This document shows, piece after piece, positions 33,768 through 43,799 of a stretch of DNA of 64,000 nt. Position 1 is the stretch's first letter, and each line of letters opens with the position of its first letter. The stretch comes from Megaustenia siamemsis (Eukaryota; Mollusca; Gastropoda; Stylommatophora; Ariophantidae). The notes beneath the pieces are model-generated. The model was given only the letters and a program-made list of their open reading frames with translations. It did not search any database and was not told where the DNA came from. The DNA lies in the NCBI GenBank assembly GCA_032433765.1, contig JAVIAB010000160.1, positions 62,001-126,000 on the forward strand, in the 5' to 3' direction. The translations under genes and the position numbers were made by a program.

Positions 33768-35455
33768 TTGTTTACTTTCCATAGTTTCGACTTCTAGACA
33801 TCTTTGGTTGAGCCAGTCTTCTTTTGCCTGAAGAATGCTAACAGACAACAAAGATATAATAGATAGATGGCAAGAATATATAACAGAATTATCTCATGAT
33901 GAAAGGGACAAAAAGCCAGACATAAAATGTACATACAACTATAAAATCCTGAAATCTGAAGTAGAAAAAGCTATAAAAACAATGAAAAAGGGAAAAGCAG
34001 CAGGGCCTGACAATATACAGATAGAGATGATACAGGCTCTAGAAGAGTTTGGCATCGAAGTGATCACAGACATATGCATTGACATATACCATACAGGATA
34101 CATACCAAATGATCTAAAAACATCAACTTTCATTGCATTGCTTAAAAAGAATGGTGCAGTTGAATGCAGTGACTTCAGAACAATAAGCCTAATGAGCCAG
34201 ATAACAAAAATTTTACTAAAAGTTATACAGGGAAGGATTCAGAATAAAATCAATACTGAATTAGATGAGCAACAATTTGGATTCAGGAAAAATAGTGGGA
34301 CAAAAGAAGCCATATTCAGCATGAGAACATTGATTGAAAAGTACACAGAAGTAAACAAACCAATATATGCCTGCTTTATAGACTACATCAAAGCTTTCGA
34401 TAGAATACACCATAACCAACTTATAGACTGCCTAAAGGATATAAATCTAGATGACGCAGACATATGACTAATATGTAATTTGTACTGGGAGCAAACAGCA
34501 ATAATAAGATATAACAAAGAGAACTCTACACCCATGGACATAAAAAGAGGAGTAAGACAAGGATGCATACTATCACCAAGCTTGTTCAATCTATACACTG
34601 AGCAAATCTTTAAAAACATCTCAGAGATACCAGGCCTAAACATTAATGGAAAGATTATCAATAACCTGAGATATGCTGATGATACTGTTCTACTAGCAGA
34701 AAATCCTGAAGACCTACAACAATTGCTTATTATGACAAACACAACAAGCAAAAAATATGGACTAGAGATGAATATCAAAAAGACTAAAACTATGATCATA
34801 AACAAAGAGAATTCTCAAGACCTACAATTAAATATCACAGTTGAGGGAAAACATCTGGAGACAGTCCAGAGTTGCAACTACCTGGGGCATACTATAACCA
34901 ATGATGGAAAATGCAAAACTGAAATAAACAAAAGAATAGGTATGGCAAAAAGTAATTTTAATGCCATGAAAAATATACTAATAACAAAACAAATATCAGC
35001 AGGGTTGAAATTAAGAATGGTAAAATGTTACATCTTCTCAATATTTCTGTATGGTGCAGAAACATGGACATTAGACAAGAAAACAACAGAAAATTGAAGC
35101 TTTTGAAATGTGGATTTATAGAAGGATAGGTAGAATTGGATGGAAACAAAAGATAACAAATGATAAAGTTTTAAAACAACTGAAAATAAAAAGAGAACTA
35201 CTAAATACAATTAAGACAAGACAAATGAAATTTTTGGGGCATGTTAAAAGACACAACAGCCTACTAAAAGTAATATTGGAAGGAAAAATACAAGGTAAAA
35301 GTAGCAGAGGCAGACCAAGACTAACATGGACGAGTAACATCAAAAGATGGTCAAGTCAATCTATGACAGCCTGCACCATCAAAGCAAGAAACAGAGTAGA
35401 ATGGCGATCCATGGTACCCAACCTTCATTGCGGAGAAGGCACACGATGATGATGA
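33768..35455 (+). mobile_element. LINE-B with inverted 5' end (twin-priming structure), inside the 39-bp array
   Basis: Positions 33768-33831 are LINE-B in minus orientation, matching 29963-30022. From about 33833 LINE-B runs in plus orientation to its 3' end and a gatgatgatgatgatt tail. The inverted piece is the part that should lie just upstream, with about 80 bp lost at the junction. The plus part is well preserved: KKGKAAGPDNIQIEMIQALE, RKNSGTKEAIFSMRTLIEKY, CFIDYIKAFDRIHH, KRGVRQGCILSPSLFNLYTE, YADDTVLLAENPED (34669-34680) and CNYLGHTITNDGKCKTEINK. Only a few stops or frameshifts are seen (near 34468, 35095). Confidence 0.9.
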
Positions 35456-36650
35456 TGATTAGTACTTCACACGCAACATTAAAATTGTTTATATCAATTA
35501 GTACTCGACACACAAAATTAAAATTGTTGATATCTTTTTGTATTTGACACAAACATTAAAATTGTTGACATCTATTAGTATTTGACATAGAACATTAAAA
35601 TTGTTGATATCTATTAGTACTTGACATACAACATTAAAATTGTTGATATCTATTAGCACTTACAACATTAAAATTGTCGATATCTATTAGCACTTACAAC
35701 ATTAAAATTGTCGATATCCACTAGTACTTGACACACAACATTAAAATTGTTGATATCTATTTGTATTTGACACACAACATTAAAATTGTTGATATCTATT
35801 AGCACTTACAACATTAAAATTGTCGATATCCACTAGTACTTGACACACAACATTAAAATTGTTGATATCTATTTGTACTTGACACACAACATTAAAATTT
35901 TTGATATCTATTAGTATTTGACACACAACATTAAAATTGTTGATATCTATTTGTATTTGACACACAACATTAAAATTGTTGATATCTATTTGTATTTGAC
36001 ACACAACATTAAAATTGTTGATATCTATTTGTATTTGACACACAACATTAAAATTGTTGATATCTATTAGTACTTGACACACAACATTAAAATTGTTGAT
36101 ATCTATTTGTATTTGACACACAACATTAAAATTGTTGATATCTATTAGTATTTGACACACAACATTAAAATTGTTGATATCTATTTGTATTTGACACACA
36201 ACATTAAAATTGTTGATATCTATTAGTATTTGACACACAACATTAAAATTGTTGATATCTATTAGTATTTGACACACAACATTAAAATTGTTGATATCTA
36301 TTAGTATTTGACACACAACATTAAATTGTTGATATCTATTAATATTTGACACACAACATTAAAATTGTTGATATCTATTAGTACTTGACACACAACATTA
36401 AAACTGTTGATATATATATATTAGTACTTAAATTAGTATTTGACACACAACATAAAAATTGTTGATATCTATTAGTACTAGACACACAACATTAAAATTG
36501 TTGATATCTATTAGTACTTGTCGTGCAACATTAAAATTGTTGATATCTATTAGTACTTGTCGTACAACATTAAAATTGTTGATATCTATTAGTACTTGAC
36601 ACACAACAAAGTTTATGATATCTATTACTACTTGATGCACAACAATACAA
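35456..36650. repeat. 39-bp minisatellite, right block
   Basis: Same unit as 32385-33767, about 30 copies, resuming directly after the LINE-B tail. The array was one before LINE-B inserted. Some shortened units (tagcacttacaacattaaaa) repeat as a small composite near 35655-35840. It ends about 100 bp before a host exon. Confidence 0.95.
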
Positions 36651-36748
36651 TTGCTTGATATTTATATTTTTGTCGGCACATAACTCACAGCAATAAAAGT
36701 GTGAAAAATTATGTGTATCCAGTTTAAAATTAATGCATCTGCCTTCAG

Positions 36749-36836
36749 ATTTGATGTAAGTGGAGTTCATCCAAGGAGAAAAGTGCCGGGGAGTTTAACA
36801 CAAGTTACATATGACAAGAACTCCATGTTAGATGTG
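36749..36836 (+). CDS. Host exon 1 of 3 identified: STPG-repeat (LEXM-like) gene
   Basis: Acceptor atgcatctgccttcag and donor GTG|gtaaag bound an 88-bp exon, one base completing a codon plus 29 codons, ending in phase 0. It reads FDVSGVHPRRKVPGSLTQVT then YDKNSMLDV. A segment with a VPG-type motif before the first LGPG motif is expected in sperm-tail PG-rich repeat proteins. Joined to 54878 it gives ...MLDV-TRRLGPGTY without a break. It is a non-repetitive island directly after the 39-bp array. The preceding exon, which must end with two bases of a codon, was not found. Confidence 0.6.
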
Positions 36837-36849
36837 GTAAAGTATTTAG

Positions 36850-37255
36850 CACTAAGTTACATGTTATATCATGTATGTGTCTGAGAATATGAAAACAATT
36901 CAGTTTTTATTTCTTTCTCTTTCCTATTTGATTTTTGTTCTTCCTCTCTGTTTCTTCCTCTTCTGATACATATACAAGATTGTTTACTTTTTATTCTCTA
37001 TCCTGCTTTTCTGATACATCAACTCTTTATTTTCTTGATGTTGTTGAACTTCCCTAGACACATCTACATAACTTTTTTAGCTTTTCTCTTTCAGTCTGCT
37101 CTTCTGCTGATAAATCTACAAGACATTTCATATTCCCGATGTCGCATGCTCTTCTGCTGATAAATCTACAAGATATTTTATTTTCCCCATGTCACCTACT
37201 CTTCTCTACATAAATCTACAAGATATTTGATTTTCCCCATGTCACATGCTCTTCT
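36850..37255. other. Intronic sequence, short imperfect repeats
   Basis: TC-rich sequence containing three diverged copies of 'gctcttctgctgataaatct acaagat' of about 60 bp (about 37095-37255). No coding sequence recognised. Confidence 0.45.
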
Positions 37256-37915
37256 CTCATCATCATCATGTGCCATACCGGTTGGCGTAGGCGATCATGC
37301 CCCTCCACAATCTTCTATCCACAGTGCATCGTATCATTTCTGTTGTTGACTGTTTTCCATGCCATGACACAAAGCTATCCAGTATTTTCTCTCTTTGTCG
37401 TCCGCGATCTCTCTTTCCTTTTATTTTGCCAGTTGTAACCAAGTATTCCAACTTTCCTCTTCTCATGATGTGCCGGAAAAATGTTGATTGCTTCTTTCTG
37501 ATGTTTTTTAAGAGCTCCCTTTTTGTGTTGGCCTCTTTGAGAACTTCCTCATTGGTCTTTTTAGCTGTCCAGGGAACTTTCAACATTCTTCTGAGAAATC
37601 CCATCTCTGTGGCCTTTAATCGTCTTTTCATTTGTTTTGTCTACTGTCCATGATTCGCTTCCATAGGTCAGAATTGGTTCTATATAGCACCGATGAACTC
37701 TTTTTCTCATTTCTATTGACATAGATTTGTTGCATAAGATATTTTTCATTTTCTGAAATGCTATTTTGGCCTGAGCTATTATGCTTTTTATTTATGTGGT
37801 GCATCTCCCATCTGATGTTATTATTGTGCCCAAGTATTTAAAACGTTGCACTTGTTTCAGGTTTGTCTCGTTTATTTTTATGCTGCTTGATGGTGATGAT
37901 TGTTACCGGGGCCTC
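37256..37915 (-). mobile_element. LINE-A 3' region with (TGA)n tail
   Basis: Reads right to left: thumb (FKYLGTIITSDGRC), ILCNKSMSIEMRKRVHRCYI, PILTYGSESWTVDK, MKRRLKATEMGFLRRMLKVP, TFFRHIMRRGKLEYLVTTGK, KGKRDRGRQREKILDSFVSW and the 3' end RLWRGMIAYANRYGT. The tail is catcatcatcat at 37258-37269. The closest in-window relative is block 3 of the 20164-26290 copy. One frameshift near 37640. Confidence 0.85.
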
Positions 37916-39455
37916 CCATAACCATATATATATATATATATATATAGTTATTTGCGGGTCATCATCATTATTTTCCGAACATGTCCATAGGCGCTCAGAT
38001 CCCCTCCTCAGCAAGTCCTGCAGTGTCCAGCGACTGACGACCCCAGTTCTGTGTTGGTTGATAAGTCTTCTTATATGTCCACTAAGTCTCTCATTTCTGG
38101 CTGTGCCCATCCCATCTTAACTCCTATCTCCATCATCCGAAGAAGTGACGATGATTTGTGTTTGTCGAAGTCCTGTGCTCTTCCCACATCTTGAGGGCAT
38201 TGATGATATCCGCCCGATCCACTGGTTGCCCGTCCTCAACGACAGCGCAGCTAGCCAACCTGTCCGCTTTTTCATTTTCCCGTATTCCCGCATGTCCAGA
38301 GACATAGACAAAGGTGACCTTACGTATTTTGGACTACTGAAATGACTCTAACCATTGCATGCGTACAGAGCCCACCTCCACTTTTTTTATCATGCTAATC
38401 GAATCACTCAGTATACAATCGTGGGAGTAGTCTTGTGACTCTAACCATTTGAATGCCTTGGTCACTGCCATCACCATTATTATGCTACTCGTGGTCATGA
38501 CGTATGCACCACTGTCTTCTTTGACTATTCTGCCTGCCGAGCGTGCTGTAAATGCCCATGTACTTCTTAGGTGCCCTATTACAGATCTGCATCTTTCTCA
38601 TCGGTGTTATCGCAGATGAAACCATTGACCTCCGCATTAACCACGACCGAGTTCTGTTCCCTACGTTTCCTGTCGAGTGTGACAATACACGAGAAAGTCC
38701 CCTTGAATGACGTAGGCACCGTTTCCACTCCTCGCCAACGCTGATATTGGTAAGCGCACAGACCTGTTTGATGACATCTTCTGCTCGGCCCACCCATGAT
38801 TTGCCTCTTTTTTTATTTTGCCTGGCACCTTTCCCTGTGTTGAGCACGTGGTGTAATAGATGCTCTTTATCTGCACTAATCTTCAGGTATGCTCGTGCTC
38901 TCCAGATCTTGATTCTGTCATCCATGGTTGGAAAGTCAAGAAGATACCTCATTGCTACACAGGGAGTGTCCCTTGTACATCCCAAGATAATGCGCTTGGC
39001 TTCATTTTGTATTTTCTCCAGCCTATCAATTTGAGTCGTACTGACAGTAAGAATTGCCAGGGCATACTCGATTGGTGCGAGGACTAATCCCTGGAACAGA
39101 AGAGTAAGTAGCCTTTGCTCGATGTTGGCAAGGTGCCATGACCTTTAAGGCGGCTAATCCTTTGCGGGATTTTGTTATCACATGGTCGGCGTGGTCCCGA
39201 AAACACAGGCTGCGATCAAACCTAACTCCAAGGTACGTCATCCTCCAGATCTATAGCAGCAACACATGTCTCCTCTCGTCCGTGGAAGCCTTCGAAGATG
39301 TCATAGGCAAAGACTGCCGCATTGAGCCATGTCTCTTTGTTATATCTATAACCTCCGAGTGTGGGTGGGAATTCGCGTTTTTGTTCATTGTGACACGTGA
39401 GGACACGGGCAACTATTTTCTCCAGCAGTTTGCCCGCTGTGTTCTGCAATGTGAT

Positions 39456-40840
39456 CTATCTATCTTTCGTTCGCCTGAAGTATTGTCTATATCTGCAATG
39501 TCGTTTCCTGTATAAATTTTACTGTCTTTTGTAATTCTTGCAGTGGCCCATATAGTTTTGTCTGTAGTGTTGTATCTATGGGCCAATGGATTTTCCTCAG
39601 TCTACGATATTCAGTGCAGTCTTGAAGTATGTGTTCAGCAGTCTGGGGTGCCTGTCCACATGTACAAGTAGTTGATGTGCCGATCTTGAATTTTGTATAC
39701 ATGTGACTATGGAGTCGATTGTGTCCTGTTCTTAGGCGTATAATGATAACTTGTTCATATCTATTCATATTATGAAAGGCATCCTGATTTGGGGCTTGTG
39801 GTCCTCTGATTGATTTGATTATCTGTTTCTTATGATGGTATGTAACTGGTGTATCTAGTTGTGTGCCTGTTGAACCTTCCTTTGCCAACTGATCTGCTTT
39901 CTCATTTCCTGGTATTCCACAGTGAGACGGGATCCACTGCAGGGCAACCCTGTGGTGCTTGCAGAGTTCAGTCAATAAGGTCTGCAGATGTGGTAATTTT
40001 CTGGATTGTAGTGCCTGGAGTACTGATCTTGCATCTGTCAAAAACACTACAGGCTGTGGGCTAAGATTACTGTTCAGCAGTTTTTCTATTGCCAACTTTA
40101 TTGCTTGTATTTCTGCATCATAATTGTGACAATATTTCCCTGTTGCTATTTTATTCATATCCCTAGTGTTATTTGGGTACTCTATATATGCACCTGCTCC
40201 CCCATTCTTTACTGCATTCTGTGCTGATCCATCTGTGTACACACGAATCCATAGGTCTTTTGGGTATTCTTCATCCAGGAAACTGAGAGTTATTGTTTTT
40301 CGCTGTAGACTATTTTGTTCCTCTTTGTCAACTATTCCTTTCACTTCTGTCCGTATTTGAACTGATAATCCTGATTCATCTGTCCAGGGAGTCTGTTCTG
40401 GTATGGGCAGAAGGGGTTTAACAACTCTTGGCATGTCTGGCGTTTGTCTACTAATACGCTTGGCTTGGTGGATAAAGCTGCTTCTCTTAAGTCGTCCCAA
40501 TGCAAGATTTTGGAATCTGTCCTTCATTGGATGTCTCGGCATGCATACAAATTTTTCTGCCTGTATCAGCACCTTTGTGTCTCTCCGTTCTCTCAGTGGT
40601 GGTATCCTCCACAATTTCTCCATCTCCAATATTGGTGTTGATTTCATTGCTCCTGTGATGACCCTAAGTGCCTGGTTTTGTACTTTATCCAGTTCTTGCA
40701 ATGTGGTGTTTGATGCTGAGCACCATGCGGATGATCCATATTCTAAATGTGGGCGTATACTCTGTTGGTAAACTTTACTGAGTATTTTCCCACTCGCACC
40801 CCATGTGGTTCCACACAACTTTCTTAGAATAGCCAATTTC
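39456..40840 (-). mobile_element. LINE-E 5'-truncated copy with 12-bp TSD, inside LINE-G
   Basis: Flanked by ctgcaatgtgat at 39444-39455 and 40841-40852. It carries the end of RT and a complete open RNase H region (LWIRVYTDGSAQNAVKNGGA, DAEIQAIKLAIEKL, TDARSVLQAL, GIPGNEKADQLAKEGST, CTCGQAPQTAEHIL) with a short TATC tail at the left. The open frame runs some 450 codons (39487-40866), including codons donated by the flank. High identity to 20971-22330 indicates recent activity of LINE-E. Confidence 0.9.
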
Positions 40841-41589
40841 CTGCAATGTGATGATTCTGTAGGCACTGATCTGAGAATGGTTGGCCAGTTTTTTCAAGTC
40901 GTCGTCAGCTAAATCGCATATGTCATCGTACCGAACACCATCTGGACCAGGAGCAGTGTTGTGTGACCTTTTAAGTGTCGTGCGAATGGTATTGGTTGTG
41001 ATTGTGAGATCTTCGTCCAGCACTACATCCTTACACAATTTTGAGAGCGATTCCCGTATCCTAATTCTTACAGCCTCATTTCTTTGGTCCGTCTGCTCAA
41101 TGTAGCGGGCAAGCAGGGCCTTACCTTTGCTCTCATCAGATTTGTGCCATATCTGGCCTGTGTTCTGAAAGTCTGGTATGCCTTTGTGTCGTGTTGTGCC
41201 ATTCATGCTCTGATGAAGGCGCCAGAATATGTCTAGCGATTTTTCTGACCACACTTTTTTTTACAGAAGTCTTCCAATTTGGCATCCTTAACCTGCTTAG
41301 CACATAATTTAAAGTACATCATTTTTTGGTCGACCTCTACTTTCAGACGCTTCAAGAGCTCAGGTTGTGTTCTTACATTCCTTCTAGCTTTCTGCCCTGT
41401 CTTGGCCGTTTGTCTCTTGCTGCGCCAAGCTTCCTCGACTTCTACGTTCCACCAGGGTGGCTGCGTCCATCTCTCCTGCCTCCTACGAGGGGCGCTCTGT
41501 TTCCTATGTCTGATTTTGCTAATGACGTCCTGGTCGGTTTTGTCGTAGTTGAATGTGTGGAGCTTTCTTTTCTGGCTTCTATTTCTGCT

Positions 41590-42264
41590 TTACCCAATTA
41601 GGAGGACACATGGATAGTGATCACTTCCGTGGAACCCCAGTGCTTTCCACTTGCAAACCGATGCGAAGGTGGAAGACGCCAGTGCCAGGTCAATGACATT
41701 ATCAGAGTCCCCTGTTCGAGTGGCGATTCTGGTTGTCATTCCATCATTCAAGCTCACTAAATTAACTGACACTAGTGCGCTCTCTAGGTCTTCTCCCTGC
41801 TTGTTGGTTATGACGTTACCCCACTGGTTTCCTCTAGCATTAAAGTCTCCGCAGAAAATGACGTTCTCTTCATCGAACTCGAAGAGATTCTGCCATTGTT
41901 GTGTGTCCACCTTCCCATTACAGGCATACACATTTACAATCACGAAATGAACTGGGGTCTGCACCCTAATCGCGTGTACCTGCAATTCTGCATTGCCCCA
42001 TGCAGACATATCAACCTCAGCTGCCACCATATTGTTGCGCACAAGGATGGCCTGCCCAAGGTGTCGTCTATTGTAGAAACAATGAAATCCAGGAGTACTT
42101 ACTGTCCTGTCACCAAGAAGAGTTTCTTCCAAAATCATTATATCGGCGCCGCACAGTAGCTTATCAAGAATGAGCCGTCGTTGATTTATGGACCCACAAT
42201 TCCAATATGTAACGCACACATACTTTAGGCCTAGCCCCATATTTCGACAGTTTAACGCCACCAC
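41590..42264 (-). CDS. LINE-G endonuclease domain, open frame
   Basis: About 210 codons of APE-type endonuclease: VTYWNCGSINQRRLILDKLL with the conserved N, DIMILEETLLGDRT with the catalytic E, ILVRNNMVAAEVDM, VIVNVYACNG, VIFCGDFNARGNQWG (D and N) and FHGSDHYPCVLLIG (final SDH). All expected catalytic positions are visible, and the frame is open although the rest of this element is broken. The Met used as a start is probably internal to the original polyprotein. The domain nicks target DNA. Confidence 0.8.
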   Translation of the reverse strand: MVALNCRNMGLGLKYVCVTYWNCGSINQRRLILDKLLCGADIMILEETLLGDRTVSTPGFHCFYNRRHLGQAILVRNNMVAAEVDMSAWGNAELQVHAIRVQTPVHFVIVNVYACNGKVDTQQWQNLFEFDEENVIFCGDFNARGNQWGNVITNKQGEDLESALVSVNLVSLNDGMTTRIATRTGDSDNVIDLALASSTFASVCKWKALGFHGSDHYPCVLLIG

Positions 42265-42565
42265 GCTTACCTTGTCGTGTTTTCCTTCTTCGGTGTTGTC
42301 GTTTGGGCTGCATCTGAATACTTACCGTCGTCATAGTGTCATAGATGATTTTGTCGCTGAACGTCGATGCTGTGGATGGTCTAGACTCACGTGCACTCAT
42401 ACTTTCGCACGGTCCAGAACCCGTTTCCACGTTATAGACTGGCCAACTCCAGTAAATCGCTCTGCAGCACGCGGATACACTGTGAGCCCTTTACAAATTA
42501 AGCGTCCTTGACGACAGACCGGCGAAAACAAACCGCCATTTTTTCACGCGTTCAATAGCGCAAAT

Positions 42566-42592
42566 AAATATATATATATATATATATATATA
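42566..42592. repeat. (TA)n microsatellite
   Basis: Short alternating TA run between LINE-G and the DNA transposon. Confidence 0.9.
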
Positions 42593-42606
42593 CTTACGGG
42601 TGTTTA

Positions 42607-43214
42607 TGACATCACTGCGCAGTGAAAATATTTGTGAAATTACGGGAAATTGTTATGTAAATTTGTATTATTCATCTAGACACTACTGCTCTTGGCTGGC
42701 TTGTATTGGGTAAAGTGACTGTTCACATGATGACTTTATGTCCACAGCATGTATTCTAAATGTCCACTATGGGCCGCAAGACATTTGTTGACTTGTCTTT
42801 TCATATTTTTGTAAACCTTCTGGGTAATGACCTGTGATATTTGCTGGATCTGGGTGATGATTTCTGCCCACAGGTCAACAACTGTTTGTGGATTATTTAG
42901 ATCAACTTTTCCTTTCAGCACATCACACAGATAATAGTCAGGTAGAGCTAGAACTTGCGAGTAAGGAGATGTCAGCACAAATTGTCGAATTACTTCTTAA
43001 GTATATTTGCCACCATTATGGAAGACATGTTCACCTAAAAATACCCTGTTTTCAATGTTTAACACCATTTCCTTTCTGCAATAAAACCGTGAATATAACA
43101 ACGCCTTGTTGTGTTATGCTGCAGACGGGATTGTTGACAGAATATCATGATGGAAATTTCATCAATCGGTGACATAATTTTAAAAAATATTTTTCAAGTC
43201 ACTACACAGTGACT
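42607..43214 (-). mobile_element. Internally deleted Tc/mariner-like transposon
   Basis: The ends share an imperfect inverted pattern (TCACTGCGCAGTGA...AAATATTT...AAATTA at the left, and TCACTGTGTAGTGA...AAATATTT...AAATTA on the opposite strand at the right). The minus strand first encodes a helix-turn-helix-like N-terminus, ENRVFLGEHVFHNGGKYTQE then VIRQF (about 43060-42985). It then goes straight to a transposase C-terminus, LALPDYYLCDVLKGKVDLNN, PQTVVDLWAEI and NKCLAAHSGHLEYML (42978-42736). The catalytic middle is missing. The N-terminal piece recalls DUF4817-type transposases, from family knowledge. Confidence 0.6.
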
Positions 43215-43223
43215 TTGAGGAAA

Positions 43224-43346
43224 TAAAGCGACACAGACGTAATACCGACCCCAAAAATCATGTGCCTAAGGTCTATAAAAATTATAGTCACTAACACCAT
43301 ATTCCCTATACGCCACTTGGCGTGACGGGGCACTTTACTTTATTTT
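43224..43346 (+). mobile_element. tRNA-derived SINE, 3' fragment
   Basis: Begins in the SINE body (aaagcgacacagacgtaata) and ends cgccacttggcgtgacgggg and cactttacttt. The head is missing. It directly abuts the end of the DNA transposon. Confidence 0.8.
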
Positions 43347-43454
43347 ACTTATACAGTGACTTTATAAACACTAAAGACCACACAGGACACTTCATATATA
43401 TGGCCTTTGGCGTCTTCACAGATGGTTGGCAATCATGATTAACCTTCTTAAAAA

Positions 43455-43712
43455 AAAGTAAAGTGCCCCCGTCACACCAAATGGCGTATAGGGAATATGG
43501 TGTTTGTGACCATCATTTTTGTAGACCTTTGGCACATGATTTTTGGGGTAATGTGGTTGGTATTAGGCCTGTACCACTTTACTTTCCCAGCAAAAAAATC
43601 TGGTATCCATTTATGGCTGGGTGAACCTGGAAGCCGTCGATTAGGATCGAATCCGACCTCTTGTCCTTAGTAGTCCAGTCCACTAACCACTGAGCTATCA
43701 TGGGTCTCTTGA
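43455..43712 (-). mobile_element. tRNA-derived SINE, full length, minus orientation
   Basis: Same family as 46431-46698. The minus strand starts near 'gacccatgatagctcagtgg' (A-box region), has a B-box-like ggattcgatcctaatcgacg, and ends in the cgccatttggtgtgacgggg tail. Diverged from the 46-kb copy by scattered substitutions. Confidence 0.85.
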
Positions 43713-43799
43713 TTAATCAGTAGTTTGATAAAATATTAGTGTCTTATGCTAGATGCTGTTTCATTGAACAGCTTCTCGCATGGCTGAATCTGCCGATAT

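Larger units (their letters stand above)
37947..42540 (-). mobile_element. LINE-G (EN-RT-RNase H), internally deleted, split by LINE-E
   Basis: From right to left: 5' region (to about 42430), endonuclease (42264-41590), linker (about 41550-41100), and RT start with TLKRSHNTAPGPDGVRYDDI (about 40980). LINE-E is then inserted at 39456-40840. The RT continues (NTAGKLLEKIVARVLTCHNE, PPTLGGYRYNKETW, AAIDLED; 39449-39242), then jumps directly to MTYLGVRFDRSLCFRDHADH (39241). The catalytic palm is therefore deleted. The RNase H part follows to 37950. A second deletion removes the EFNASIRSGQIKEEWLHSYL-type segment present in the 46975 copy. A (TA)n run at 37924-37946 follows the 3' end. Confidence 0.85.

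Noticed and set aside
32348..36352. Minus-strand frames of 13-residue DINNFNVVCQILI repeats
   Set aside because: The 39-bp unit happens to be 13 codons without stops. Frames are cut where units have indels, there is no upstream start context, and variants are not biased towards silent changes by eye.
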